64,000 nucleotides of DNA from Hepsetus odoe (taxonomy: Eukaryota > Chordata > Actinopteri > Characiformes > Hepsetidae). Shown in pieces: positions 22,330-36,600 of the stretch. The position numbers and the translations under genes are program-made. Each line of letters begins with the position of its first letter. Within the stretch, counting starts at the first letter, position 1. Under the pieces are notes generated by a model, which was not told the origin of the DNA, made no database searches, and was given only the letters and a program-made list of their open reading frames with translations. The stretch is taken from assembly GCA_017165825.1 (NCBI GenBank), contig CM029374.1, positions 11,161,589 to 11,225,588 on the forward strand. The letters run 5' to 3'.

Positions 22330-23625
22330 AATGGAGGAGAGTGGAAGAGAGAGTGGGAAATTTGAATGTTGGAAGCATGACTGGTAGATGTAGCAAATTA
22401 GCAGATATGATGGAAGGAAGGAAGGTTGATATTTTGTGTGCGCAAGAGACTAGATGGAAGAGTAGTAAGGCCAGGTGTAAGGAAGGTTTAAAAACGTTTT
22501 ATCATGGTGTGGATGGAAGGAGGAATGGAGTAGAAGTTTTCCTGAAGGAAGAGTATGTGAAGAGTGTTTTGCAGGTGAAGATGGTGTCAGGGTGATGAGT
22601 TTGAAGCTGGAAGTTGAAGGTGTGATAATGAATGTTGTTAGTGCTTATGCTCCACAAGTTGGATGAGTAGATGGAGGAGAAGTGATAGTGATTAGATGAA
22701 GTGACAGAGAGTGTACCCAGGGCAGAGAGATTGTTGTTTAGTGCAGACTTTAATGGGCATAATAATAATAATAATAATACAATACCTATTTTAAGAAGAG
22801 GGAGGATCACAGGGTGATGTATAAGAGTGGAGGAAGGTGCAAACAGGTGGATAATATCCTTTGCAGAAGGTTCAGTCTGAAAGAGATTGGAGACTGCAAA
22901 GTAGTGACGGGGAGAGCGTAGATAAACAGCATAGGATGGTGGTCTGTAGGATGGCCTTGGAGATCAAGACGAAGATGAAAGTGACTGCCAGATGGGAATT
23001 CAGCAGGAGCAATACAGGCACTGGGAGGAGCTATCGGATTGCTGAGAAACTACTGCAGAAGTGGTACGGCAGGAAGCTTGAAAGGTACTTGGTGTGACAG
23101 AATCTGGTCTATTGTGATCTGGAAAGAAGATGGTGGATAAGGAAACATGATGAACCCAGAAGTCAAGGAGCGTATACAGAAGAAGAGGCAAGCGACAAAG
23201 TGGGATAGTCGGACAGATGAGTAAAGTAAACAGGTGTACAATGCAATGAAGTGCAAGAAAGCGAGGACTAAAGATAAGGTTTTTGGTGAATTGTATTAAA
23301 GGCTGGACAGTAAGGAGGGAGAAAACGACGATACGGATTGGCTAGACAGAGAGACAGAGCCAGGAAAGATGTGCAGCAGGTCAGGATGATTAAAGATAGA
23401 CATGGAAACATACCACAGACTTGAGAAAGCATATGACAGGGTGCCTAGAGAGGAGCTGTGGTTTTGTATGAGGAATTCTGGTGCTGCAGAGATGTAAGAA
23501 AGAAGTTAACATAGTTCAGGGTATGTATGGAGGGCAGTGTGACAGCAGGAGTGAAGGATGCTTTAAAGGTAGAGGTTGGATTCCATCAAGAATCAGCACT
23601 GAGCCCATTCTTATTTGCAATAGTA
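22330..23625 (+). mobile_element. RTE-like LINE fragment
   Basis: It begins with an endonuclease N-terminus ([46 protein letters not shown]) and continues in broken frames through HRMVVCRMALE and YDRVPREELW, then GLHQESALSPF-like reverse transcriptase blocks up to about 23,620. Many frameshifts and internal losses. The same family occurs at 41,865-43,554 and 32,225-32,890. Confidence 0.8.
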
Positions 23626-23639
23626 CTGCCATTGGCACA

Positions 23640-23895
23640 AAGCACACAAGTGAAACACATGTAATTTCTGCTTTTCACCCATGTACACCTTTTCAGCGTA
23701 AAGGCAGCTTATTCACTCTGCAAGGGAGCGCTATCGGTGATACTCTGTCCTCAAGGGTATCCTACTGGTCTGGCAACTTGGGAGCAGTAATGAGGACAGT
23801 GCTCAAGGTTACCTGCCATAACTCTTACACAAATACTATGTGGACTCGAGCCCATGACCTTCCTTTTATGAGGCCTATAGTTGGTCGGGCGACGT
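23640..23895 (-). mobile_element. Old SINE copy
   Basis: Degenerate match to the minus strand of the common SINE (GGGAGCAGTAATGAGG, GTGCTCAAGGTTACCTG). It abuts the broken end of the RTE-like LINE. Confidence 0.55.
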
Positions 23896-26167
23896 TCCCA
23901 GGTGCAGGTAACATTTCCTGTGTGTTTACTACCAGTGATTAAGCAATGTGGTAAAATGCAGAGTAGATAAACATTGTTTACTGTTCACAGTGTGGTTTTG
24001 GTTTGCAATAACAGGAGTTTCATTTTATTGAGAAACATGAAAATAAAATTGGGAAATCTGCCTATAGGGTTTGCACATATTTTGATGTTTAAATTGCACA
24101 TATTTCTCCATTACATTAAAATGTTCTGTCCTTCTGGTGCCAGGAGATTTGTTGAAAAGACTGAGGAGAAGAGTCTGATACTGCCTGCATTATTTGGCTT
24201 TCACCTGTGTAAAGGAATGTCTCCAGGTAATGACAACAGCTACAGTGAAACAGCCATCATTCACATCACCTCATATGAAAAGCTATGAACTTATAGTCGT
24301 TACAAGAAGATAAAAGCTAGCAAACCACTTCCTGCTGGCTTTTTACATGGTCCGGTCTACTCACCTCTCCCTTATATAGACTAAGGCACATGCATAAGCT
24401 CAATTATTATTATTATGTCATTGTCATAAGCTCATTGTCAAGCTCAAACAAATGTGTGCATGTGCATCTAAACATGGACATTGTGCATCTGCAGACATCG
24501 GGGTTCTGTGAGGCACAGTGAAACACAAACATAAGTGATTATGACTTTTAGCTGCATTAAATATTAAAGAATGTGTACAGATTTCTACCAAAACCAGTAA
24601 AATAGCAAAGTTTGGTGCCGTGTATAGATACAGACAAAATCTGAAACACTTTAATGAGGTGGAGCCAGGAAACACCCTTTCTCAGGATGTGGTGTTGCAG
24701 TAACCTAGAAAAGTGTCAAGGATCTAGAATAGCAACATTTGTTAGTGGTGTTAAAAGAGCTTTGCTGATCTAAATCATTTCTGTCATTCATTTTAAAGGC
24801 ATTTATACTCAGTACTGTTATACAGCATCCAAGGCCTCTGTATTCCAGGCAATACTTCAGTTAAAAGACTTATTGTTTTTATCAAATTCAAGTTACACCA
24901 AATGAAGGGGAAGTTGAGGTGAAAACAGCTGATATATAAATAATATTTGTTAGCTGTCATCGTCTCAAACCAGAATCGAGGCGCAAACGCGTAGCTTCCT
25001 CAAAGGTACATTATAATCAGAAACAAAACAGTATTACTTAGAACAGACATTCAGAAAAGATCGTCCTAATAAGGCTGGGTCGAATTTAGTCTCCAAGCAA
25101 TTTGGCTACCCATGCAGGTGATCAGTGGTGGCTAATGAGGGTGAGGGGAAAGCCTGGCCAGTATTCCGGGATCGGGCCTCACCCCTGGCCTGCAACACCT
25201 TGGGCTGATAGCTGGAAAGCAGGGAGATAGTATTGATTAACGAGACTACAACTGTGAGAAAGCAGGATCATGTTATCAATATAACACATACTAGAAGTAG
25301 CCTATCAAGATAACAGAAAGAACTGCTGAGGATAACTGACTGCAATTAATGAAACAAATAAATCAGATTAAAGATGTGTTTCATACAATACCAAAAATTC
25401 ATTGTGATTATTGTAATGACTAAATTAGGGGCAGGGAGGCCATTGATTCATAAGTAATAGGGCTTAATATAGTTATCATATCTGTATTATGATAATAAAA
25501 ATATATTTATAAAAATTATTTTTTATTTTTTAATAAATCTTCACTGTAAGACAATGGCAGTGAAAGCAGAGAATGAATCAGTGTTACAGGACATTTAATT
25601 ATAGGTCAGAATATAAGAGCGTGTCAGTGTTTGTTCAGTTTATTTTCAGCCAACATGACAAACAGTGTGGTCTCTGAACCTGTTGTCTCAGTTCTGCTTC
25701 AGTTTTCTCCCTATGCCAGAGGAAGTGTCTCTTCCTGTCTACAGACTGAATGGATTAATCCTAAAGTTGTATTGCTTGTGTCCCTGACATAGCAGAGTGT
25801 CTGTCATTTCTTGGACCTTTTTGAATTTCTTCATATCCTTGGGCTTGGGTTTGGTGTTTATGTCGGTAGACTCCTGCTGCTGTGGTTCTCAAGTTTTAGC
25901 ACTATCACTGTTGAGCACAAGATCCCTGGCCCGTGGTTTTGTTTTACACAACACCCTCTCCCGCCGTGACAAGTATATTTTCATCTTTGGAGAGCAAGTT
26001 TGAGTGTGTGTTGTTTTTCTCAACAGAACATCCATTTATTAGTATAATCAGTAGTTTCTCCTGAGTTGGGTCAGGTGGTGCTGGAGTCTAAACCACTGCA
26101 GATGAAAGCAGCAAAATATGTTTACCAGCTACCAGTCTAATACAGGACAACCACCAGGGACAAACTT
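23896..26167. other. No gene recognised; possible LTR remnant at 25,802-25,971
   Basis: AT-rich intergenic DNA. The block from TGTCATTTC at 25,802 to CCGCCGTGACA at 25,971 has LTR-like ends, but I find no target duplication and no partner. Confidence 0.35.
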
Positions 26168-26330
26168 TTCAAGAGGTCCCAGGTTCGAATCCCACCTCTG
26201 GCACTACCACCACTGGGTCCCTGAGCAAGACCCTCAACCCTGAGTTGCTCCAGGGGGGACTGTCCCTGTAATTAGAACATGGAAGTTGCTCTGGATAAGA
26301 GCGTCTGCTAAATGCCGTAAATGTAAAGGT
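26168..26330 (+). mobile_element. SINE with LINE-type tail
   Basis: Contains GGTTCGAATCCCACCTCTGG, then CTGGATAAGAGCGTCTGCTA and a tail of AATG/TAA units. A second copy lies at 39,705-39,855, and a small tail remnant at about 53,128-53,160. Confidence 0.8.
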
Positions 26331-28776
26331 ATTACCAAATCTCACCTAAAACTAATTCTCTTGTTTTGTTTTGTTGGAGGATGAAGTTGCATTGCAAAAT
26401 CAGTGATGGCCAGAAAGATCTGACTGGTCTAGCAGTACAAGAGGAATTCACTGTTTGGGATGTTTAGGCTTACCTTTCAGCTGAGTCTGATGGTTCAGTG
26501 TTGGTAGACATGGCAAACAAATTGATGAAAGAAGATTCAGCTTTGTTGTTTTAAGCTTTTCTTCTGCCTATATAATTGCATCCATCCCAAACATATGAAC
26601 AAGAGTTGGCACATAACTTTTTATTCCTGACAATGAAACAGTAATCACGATCTTGGCACAAATGGATGCAAACTCAAATTGTCTTGGAGGATTTGGCACA
26701 TCGTTCATCAACGTGGACCATTCCATAGAAAACATTTTACACATTCAGAATTTTGAATAATCTGCTCAATATTCTTCTTAGTGTCATAACAGGTAGAAGC
26801 TGAATGTACTCATCACTAATACTAAAAACCACATCCAGGATTTCCCCAAAGCATCTGAGGTGCTTCTGGGACAGGAACTCCCAGGAGTTTCCCAGGAGTT
26901 TTTGCTCCTCTTCCTTGCTGATTCTGCATTTTTAAAAACTTTCATGGGATTTCTAAGATTTATATAAAAGACAAACAGTAATTTAGCATATTGTAACAAT
27001 TATAACAACAATCACAATAATAAGAACAAATAGAAGAAGAAGCTGAAGAGAAAATTATTGTAGTAAATGGAAGATGCATTAGAACTGTGTCCTATAATCT
27101 TTCACCTGAAATGAGAAAGTAGATATTCTCTCTCCTCCACTCTGCTTATTATGAGAGATCAGTATTTTTTTTTACCCATTTACCAAAGTGTGTTCAGTTT
27201 TCACTGCCCATCAATATAAAATTCTATAATAAAAACTATTATTATACAGAGGAGAAAAAGAAGAAAAGAAGGAAGAAGAGGAGGACGAAGAAAAGAAAAG
27301 TGCAGTTGATAAGTACCTGCAGGAGAGTGAACTGCTGTGGAATTCTCTTTTGTGGCATCACATGACATGCTGCCCAATAAGAAACGATTCTTAGTTTCAT
27401 TATGACATCATGCCGTTAAAGCTCCGCCCCACCTGGAGGGAAAGACTAAGCTTCTAAGCTGAATTTGTATGTGGTTTTGCCAGTCATGGGACTAACAGCT
27501 ATGACTATAAGCAGCACCTTCCCCCTGCATATCCCTTCGGCAATGCACTGCCTGTCAATGACATTTCATTTTCTTAGCCACTTGTTCTAATTAGGGTCAC
27601 AGGGAGTATTGGAGCCAATCCCAGCTCTTACAGGGCAAAAGGTGGGGAAAGACCCTGGACAGTTCACCATTCATTAGCATTAACAGATCATGACAAATCA
27701 TTCATCAACAACTGTGAAAAAACCATATCTCACCTGGCTGCATGTTACAAGCACCTGTAAGCTTCAGGTATCTGTGTTACAACTTTGTCTGTGTACTGTT
27801 GCTACATCAATTTGAGCTTAGTGCTTAAACAGTTTACATTAACACTGACTTTTTTGGCCATTTTTTTCTGCACTAAATGCTACCAAGTTATGACACTGAA
27901 AGTTTGGATCTATTTAACTCTACCTAGATAAAATGAACTTGTTCACATTTGTGGCATTTTAATAATGGCTTCAAGCAGTGGGCATGACTGACCCTGCAGG
28001 GAATGCAGAGCTGAATGTTTCCCAGATGGAAAATAAATCTAATATGCTTTTATTTATTGTATCTTTCACAATGTTTTTGGCATAGAATCATAGACAGGCT
28101 ATGGGAATCTGCAGCTTGGGCTAAAGGTAGATCAGCCCCATCCTTGCCAAGTCTTATTTATGTTATGAGCTGTTAGTGGTGCTTGTTGTCTGTAGGTCAA
28201 CAGAAATCCAAAATATCCAGCTTCTAGTCATTTAATAATAGCAACTAATAAAATAGTATAAGCCAAAATGTAAAACTTGTTTTAAATGCTTTTTTTGTTT
28301 GAAATAGGAGAGCTTAAGCCTTCCAGTTCATTTATTCCAGCCTATCCTGTTAAATTGATATATAGCACAGATAAAGCATTGTGACAAAGAAAGAGACAGA
28401 AAAAAGATAGGTTAATAAGGTTTAATATGAGAGAGTTTGATTACGTTTAAGAGAATTTAAGATGAACAGCTGAGAGAAATGAAAATAGGAACAACCTAAG
28501 GCTATGTGAGGGGTATTACATGAGGCTGGGAAACCAACAAGGGCACACGGCATGGATACTAAACAAAACAAAGGCACATGGCAAGACTTGCCAAAGGGAG
28601 AAGAGAACCATTTAAAAAGTATTTCCTAGAGCAAAATATGAATATCTATGCTTAGTTTGATATTTTGATAGGTAAAGCACTGCAGCTTGTCTGGTTCTCA
28701 TACCAAGGATGGGTTATACTCGCCGATTATCATCCAGGACCGGGGTTTGATTCTGGTATGGGGAGTTTGCATGCTT
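26331..28776. other. No gene recognised; V-SINE tail fragment at 27,565-27,675
   Basis: The only named repeat is a minus-strand V-SINE 3' end (CAATCCCAGCTCTTACAGGG..., GGACAGTTCACC). A purine-rich stretch lies at 27,250-27,300. Confidence 0.45.
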
Positions 28777-29263
28777 TGGGGCAGTGGTAGCTTAGTGGTT
28801 AGGGACTCCATCATCATCAGGTTCCTCTTCCTACCTGAACTTCAGATCAGTTAAATCATATTGGATCATCTGCATGACCTGCAGCCACAAACTACATTGT
28901 TAAAAGATTAACAAAAGCTTCAAACACTCAAACAGAACCACCTCATTACAGACTCTAATGGACTCTTTTATAGTAACTCATACCTTACTGGAACTCATTG
29001 CTAAATCTGTTTAACTTGCACTTGCACTGTTTAAATGCACTTTCTCTTTCTCTCTTTCTTGATTTTCCGGTGTCGACCAAAGGAGGATGGGTTCCCTTTT
29101 GAGTCTTGGTTCCTTCCAAGGTTTCTTCCTCCTGTTTTAGGGAGTTTTGCCTCTATCGCCATGGGCTTATTCACTTGGGGTTTGGACCAGGATTCTGTAA
29201 AACTGCTTTGTGACAACAGTTGTAAAAAGAGGTAAATAAATAAAACTGACTTGATTTGATAGA
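28777..29263 (+). mobile_element. SINE-headed fish interspersed repeat
   Basis: A tRNA-like start GGGGCAGTGGTAGCTTAGTG is followed by a conserved module (GATGGGTTCCCTTTTGAGTC, CTTGGTTCCTTCCAAGGTTT) and an AATAAATAAAACTGA end. It is a common teleost repeat by recollection. Confidence 0.6.
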
Positions 29264-29289
29264 TAAATAGATAATAGATAGATATAGAT

Positions 29290-29815
29290 GAATAAAAGTG
29301 TGAAGACATTAGCAGTTTAAAAGTCTGATGGCCAGGGGGAAGAAGCTATTTCCCATCCTGGTAGTGGGGGCCCGTATGCTGCAGAACCTTTTCCCGGATG
29401 GCAGGAGGGAAATTGTGGATGAGAGGGATGCAGTGAGTGGTCCTGTACAGAGGGCAGAGAGACTCCGATGATCTTCTCAGCTGTTCTCACTACCCGTTGT
29501 AGGGACTTGCGTTCTAAGACGTTGCAGTTCCCGTACCAGGCAGTAATGCAGCTGCTCAGGATGCTCTCGATGGTTCCTCTGTAGAAGATGGTGAGAATGG
29601 AAGGTGGGAGATGGCTTTTCCTCAGTCTGCATAGGAAGTAGAGACGCTGCTGGGCTTTCTATGTGATGGAGTAGGTGTTGAGGGTCCACGTGAGGTTGTC
29701 GGTTATGTGAACACCAAGAAACTTGGTGCTCTGGACCATCTCCACAGGTGAGGTGTTGATATTCAGTGGAGAGTGGTTCCCATGTGGTCTCCTGAAGTCA
29801 ACAACCATCTCTTTA
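29290..29815 (-). mobile_element. L2/CR1-like LINE 3' fragment
   Basis: Closely parallels 11,710-12,260 (GTTGCAGTTCCCGTACCAGG is identical in both), with the same 3' region. Truncated at the 5' side near 29,815. No intact frame. Confidence 0.85.
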
Positions 29816-29948
29816 TTAGACCACATCGGAACCACTCTGTACTGTCACCAACACTGTTATTTCCCTTATTTATGTCTTTGTATCTATTTATGTTGCTTTG
29901 TTAGCAAGGCCCCCAGGTAAATTTAAAAGGTTTTGTTGATTTTGTTGA

Positions 29949-30209
29949 TGTTACTGTAGGTGGCGCTGTGCCTCTGGCTGAGCACACCTGGGCTCATTAG
30001 GACGACATATGTGCCTTATTGGGGGCAGGGTTTATAAGTCCTAATGAGTCAGAGCAGTTGAACTGGCGATTCTGGGTCAGGCTGGCAAACCTTAAATGCC
30101 TGGCAGACCAGCTGCGGGGGACTGGGGTGAGGGTTGGATAGAAGCTCCGGCTCAAAATTCCGGGGACTGGGACCGTGGCCATGGCCGGGGTTCGGTGGTC
30201 ACCATGACA
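29949..30209 (+). mobile_element. LTR-like block, probable solo LTR
   Basis: TGTTACTGTAGG to CACCATGACA, 261 bp, sharing the CTGAGCACACCTGG and CTCATTAGGA blocks with the LTR at 5,835. The flanking 5-mers GTTGA and GTAGC do not match well. Confidence 0.55.
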
Positions 30210-30494
30210 GTAGCATAATGGAGAAAAACTGCAAACATTAAATCACACTTTAAATTTTCTGTTTTTTTGATATGTGAAACAAAAAAAAATGGAAATATTG
30301 TGCCACATTGAAGTATGTTCTTTGTAGAGGATGTACTTGTTTACTCTTAATAAAATCTACAGTATACATTATTTGACTTTGCATGTTGTTTGCATATGTT
30401 TGTACATAAAAAATAATTGTCTCTAAAACAAACAATCTAAAACTTAAAACCAACATGCATGACCTGCATGTTTATTGGTCGATTGTCTCAATCA

Positions 30495-30528
30495 CTCACA
30501 GACACACACACACACATACACACACAGT
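30495..30528. repeat. (CA)n microsatellite
   Basis: CA repeats with one TA interruption, just upstream of the first coding exon of the RasGRP gene. Confidence 0.95.
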
Positions 30529-30652
30529 GGGGCATCCTTTTCCATGCTCTCACATTCATGCTACTAGAACCATATTCCGGATCAATCTGCTCTCCAGCCA
30601 CACACCCAGCTACTGGATCCAGTCAAGCCCAGAGAAGACTCGGAGCTCCATC

Positions 30653-33600
30653 ATGACAGCTTTGGGCCAGCTTACCAAGGGTGCTTCCTGGGAGGAACTC
30701 ATTCAGGCCTGCATCCAATACTTTGGTAAGGAAAGTTATCAGTTTTTGGTGATACTGTTTTTGCAATGTGATATTTATGACACTTAACATATGTAACATC
30801 ATTGTGTATAAAAACCCTTTGATTTTATTGAAATTTTAATTTTAAAGAAATAAATCATAACTAGTGCTGAACTGCTCTTCCAGGAAGGATAGCACTCCAG
30901 AGTGAAAGGAAAATTTCTGACCAGTGTTCCATATGCCTGACAATACCTGTTTTTTTACATAACTTCCTTGGAAACAGACAGAAAGATTCTCATTGTCAGT
31001 GTTTCACAGACCAAATGTTATACACTAAATAAAAAAGAAACTACAGTCATAAGAAAAAGCATTTTAAACATCTGCTTTTCTAACTGCAAAAAATGGGGAA
31101 AAAATATTAAGGTTAACAATAATACAAACAATAATAATTAAAATGATCAGTTATTTTTATTTGCTTTAATATCTTGGAAAAAAGAAGCCTACAAATATGC
31201 CTTCAGTTTTGCAAATGCAACATTTTATGCTTTGCTAAAAAAGCAATAAAACAGTAATTGTTCATTAATATGTGCAGATGAACATTTTTTCCCATGTAAT
31301 CATCAAAATATTTGAAAAAATATTGAAAACAGGACCCATCCTTTTGCCTATAATTTCTGTGCCATTTGTCTAGAAAAGGCTGCTCTATTTGGTTATTAAG
31401 CAGAATATCACTGAAACCAGAATTTAGATGTGTTGGCTGCTCATATTAAAAAGGAATGATTCTTTTGTTATGTGATGTGTATTATGAGAACTACACATGA
31501 CATGAAGTGAAAAAGAAGAAAATTAGCTTGTTTTTGAGAACCCAAGGACAATTTTGTATAATGATTAGTATTTTTGGTTTGTTTCAAAACATGTTAGGTG
31601 TGTAGATTATTAAATGGTCAATCTTGCTGCTCCTCTCACATCACAGTCGGAGACCCCATAGTTCAGGGTCCTTTTTGAAATGAGAAAAAATACATCAGGG
31701 CCATATGAAGGATTACCTGGATGCAGCTCCATTCAGAAAGGTCACTTCCCCAAATGGGGCCCCCTCAGATGATGGTCAGCGTTTGAAGTTCTCATGGGGC
31801 CAGGTCAATACAGAGTGACGACATACTCTGCCCCCCACACTAACACTTCACAGGCTGAGTGTAAAGAAAATTGAATCAAGTGAACACAAACCAATAACCT
31901 GACACATTCACAGTAACTCACAGGTGATATGACTCAATCAGCCAAATATATATTTTGCTAGTTTCAGTGCCATTGAAAGTTCATGTAAAACTCTAACATC
32001 ACTCCTGTAATTTATTTAGGATAAACGCATCTGAAAAGATTAAATGTAAAAAGTAGGTTGTCTTGTGAAGTAGTCTTTGTTATAAGACTGTTGTCTTTTC
32101 ATTTTACACTCTTTGAGGAATGTCCAAAGTCTACCAGCCAAGCTGATGTGACTTAGCAAAAACTGGCTTTTACTGCTGGTATATTCTCTGTACATTTCTG
32201 TGTCTAAATCTGTATGTTCTTTAGGCTGCTCTTGTTAAGGGTTACAGTGGGTCATCCATCTCATCTTCTTCTGGTCCTCTTCATCTTGCTCCTTTAAACC
32301 AGCCGCCTATATGCCCTCTTTCATCACATCCATAAACCTCCTTTTGAGCTTCCTATTCCTCCTTTATGTTCTTAATCCTTCCCATCCTCATCACATACAA
32401 TGCACATCTCAGATTTTTTAACTCGGACACCTCCATCACCACTGTCTCAGACCCATATAAAATAGCTGGGCTCACTACCATCCTTTAAATCCTCCTTTTC
32501 ACTTGCTGGTACCCATCTTTCACTGATCACTACTGGCACTCCTGTCCACACATTCCAACTCCCTGTTGCTGAGCTGTTGATCCCAAGTATTTAAACTCTT
32601 CACCATGAAACCATACTGCTGCTCACTAATCATCATTGCTTTTCTTAACCGAGCTTCCACTACTCTTTCCCACAACTTCATGTTGTGGCTGATCATCTTT
32701 ATTGCTCTAGAATTACTAATTGCTGACGGGTACATGTCCTTTTCTCCCTCTTTAGTATCCAACCTCTCATAGAACCTCTCACTATAAGCTTTATCTTTAG
32801 CCTCTCTGTGTCTAAATACATTATCATATTTTGTGTCAAATACACTGAAGTCTTTTCTGTATCATGCACCACTTTCTAACACTTTTTAATTTCATTGATG
32901 TGTATTATCTGCATTTTCCTCTGCAGATACTGATGGTAATGTCTGCCACAGCTGCCATCTACTGAACATCACTCTCACAATGCACAGAATCCTGCTGTCC
33001 TCCAAAGAGCTACTGAACAAGTTGCTCAGCCTATATCCTTTAAGCATTTTCCCCTCAGGGACAAATTATTATGATATATCACTGCCAGAACTAAACCTCT
33101 TCACAGGGACAGAAACATTCATAACTTATAATACAAAATAAACTATTTCTAGTTCATCCACTGTGATATTTACATAATAATGTAGTCGGATACGGTTTTG
33201 AAATAAAGTAGAAATAAAAAAGGATGAAAAAACACACCTTTCTGACAGGAATAATTTACATACCTGGCATACATTAATAAACTAATTTATTAGGTTCTCA
33301 TGTATCTAATACTTCATGAGGGTTTATTTTTCTGCATTCATCAATTTATGAGTATTGTTTACCTTGTAGATCTACTATGTATTTTACAATTACAGACTGT
33401 ATTCTGTGTGTTTCTCTGCGTTCATTAATGGTCAGGACCTGCTCAGAGGGTACAAAGGATGTGTGCTTATTTTCAGTTATTTTTACACAAAATAAAAATC
33501 AACCAAATACGTGATGATAATTAAAAATAATGATGAAAGGTATGTAGCTTTATCCTCATTCATCAAATAAAATGCTGTTGCATGGCATTTTCCAAAACAC

Positions 33601-36600
33601 CTGGGAAATGCTTTTACTCCCAATTCTGTCTTCTAACAGTACTTTTAACAAAGCTGCAAAGCTACAAAGCTGAAATGTGGTTTACAGTATATTAATAGTT
33701 TTTACAATAACAGTATATTAAAACTAGAAATGATCTGATGTATATGCCTTTGGACTGTGGGGGAAGTCAGAGCACACATTCAGAAATACTGTATATTAAC
33801 CACAATGACAGAAAGGATGCAGAATTAGGTGAAGGCACTCCTAATGCAGCACCTCCATCTACAGTGAAATTGACCATTGCATAAGATCACAGCATCAGAG
33901 GAAAAACTGGACAGCCTATGAATACACCATTGGTTTAAGTGAGCTTAAGTGTCAATTCTCAGTTTTTTGGTTATTTTTCTTATTTTATATTCCTTACCTT
34001 CAAAAGTACACTCAAGGATGACAAGTCTGCTGAGTGTCTGAAAATTTGCTATTTCATAAGGTAAGTGTTCCTGATTTCTCTTTGGAAAAAAAATATCATA
34101 GTAATCATAACAAGGGAACTTTTGCTTCGATATCTAACTTTGAAACAGGACTTTTGACTTTGAGTGACAGGTAAGACTTGGTTGGTTATTCATTTCTTCT
34201 ACAGCTTCCTTCTAAGTGCCATTCTAAATAAAATCATATAAAACGACTTTTATTGTCACATGATTTTTACACATGTAATACTGAATGTTGTTAGGTGCTA
34301 GTCTCTCATACTACCAAAGTGTTACATTCACAACACAGTTAAAAATACAAGATATCAAATCATGATTATAATATTACATGAATGTAAAACAAGCACAGAG
34401 TTTTAATAGGGGCGAAGATATAATGTGGATTGTACAGTTCACATGATAATTAAGTTGTTCAGCAGTCTGATGGTCTGAGGAAAGAAGCTGTTTGAGAACT
34501 GGCTTGCTCCAAACTTCTGTACCTTCTGCCTTCATGTCGCTGAGAAAACAGAAACATATAATATATCTGAACTCTATTGTTAATAATATACCCAAGTATA
34601 TGCCTAAAAATGCTAGTTTAGCTATTTTATGACATAAATAACCAATTAAACACAATTTCTCAGTAACTGCCTAGGTTTTAATTCAGTCCCAAAGTACAGA
34701 TGTCAGTTTTAAGCATCTTGAATTATGTTGATTTTAGTAAGATCTAGTTGTAATATGAGAAGAGAACAATTGTCTGGAGGGGAGAAAAACTCTGAGAAAT
34801 TCAGGAAAGTTCCCCCTTTTAATGAACAGAGGTAGGACAGATGGGGAGGAGTGAAATGAGAATGGGGAGAGATAGAAATAAATATGATATCAGATTGGAA
34901 GGAGCACTCAATATGAAAATGTAATGCATCAGTTTATCTTTAGATCTGAATGTTTTGCAGCCAGGAAATTCAGGTTTTAAAGCGGTTATGAAGAAAAAAA
35001 AGCCACATTTTGCATTAGAAGTGTATGTGTGTGCATCATGCCTGTCTATGCAATATGCATGTTTTTTTCTCTACAGGTACTGGATAAGTGAATATTGGAC
35101 TATGTTCAGGTTGCACAGCTGTCTGGCAGAATCACTGGAGCAGTTTAAGGAGTTTATGAGAGAGCATGGTCAAGAAAAGCTATGCCCTTTACTGCAAACT
35201 AAATGGATGTGAGTGTAAAGCTATCACACTTGTTTCTGTACCATACAAACTTGTGTTGACAGAAAAAAAAGTTGACCTGTTTAAGATTCTTTCATTACAT
35301 ATAAAACATTTTGTGTGCTGTATTATAAACTCTGTTGTGATTAGGGGGGACAGAGAGTGGTCTCGCAAAGCAAGTCAGAAAATCAAGGCCAGCAGTAAGA
35401 AGAGAAAAGTTTCTCTGCTTTTTGACCATTTGGAGCCAGTGGAGTTAGCGGAGCACCTCACCTACTTGGAGTTCAAGTCCTTCTGTAGGATATCTGTAAG
35501 TGTTCTACTTTTTCAAAGCACTATCACATAGAGAAGCCATAATGCTACTTTTCTGTGTTGCAAGTATTACATTACAATAAATGACATAACATATTCAAAA
35601 CACACTGATATGCAGAATCCACCTTGTTAAGGCACATTGGAAACCTTTGTGCAGCTTTTGGAACCCAGTTAGGCACTGATTTGCACTTTAACCGTTTGTG
35701 TTTTTAGGTAAAGAGTGACACATTTTTGACAGTAAAAGGGTTCTGGGATTATATCATGATGTAATACACAAATACACACTCCAGTTAAACACTGGTCACT
35801 TGTGAACACTACAGAGGAGTCTTCTCAGGCTTTAACAGGGACTTTTTTTAGAAACTGCACACCATGTTTTAAAATAGTTAATAAAAAGCAATGATTGTGT
35901 TTCTTTTAAGCTTATACATCATTTATTTAGGGGATATCTATTCTAAAAGTAGTCTTTTGAAAGTAGTATTAAAAGTACTATTCTGAATACTGTCTGTTCA
36001 ACATGCAGATATAAATCCAAGTCTTTCTGATATATCCTACACCTGTTTAACCTTGTGTAAGACAATAGTCCTATAACAAAGACTAAATGTAGCTTAGTAA
36101 GAAACATAGTATTTGCAATTGTAACGGCGGCGGGGTACCGGAAGGACGCCAGCGGGGAGCCAGGAGTTCGGAACATAGTTTTATTCATTACGGGTACACA
36201 AACAAGAAGCAAGGACTGCAGTTCTAGCCAGAAACCCAAGAACAGAGGAACTGCAGTCTAAACCAAGTTGCCACGTTACTCAAACCAAAACCACCATTGC
36301 ATGTAGGCGTAGCCTACCTAATGAGCCGCGCTCTGTTCTGACTCATCAGGGCTTAAATAGTCGGCCCCAATGATGCACACCTGTGCCTGCATGGGCTCAG
36401 TTGTGCTCAGTCAGAACAGAGCGCCCTCTAGCGTACCCAAAACACCTCATGTGACAAACACCTCATATGTGATAGAGAGCGTCCTCTAGCGTGCCCAAAA
36501 CACCTCATACGTGACAGAGAGCGCCCTCTAGCGTGCCCAAAACAACCCACATGTGACAGCAATATATTCCCCTTTATTGCAGTCTTCAGTAACTTGTATC

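Noticed and set aside
25802..25971. LTR-like block TGTCATTTC...GTGACA
   Set aside because: No matching 5-bp duplication and no second copy in the window; kept only as a possible remnant.
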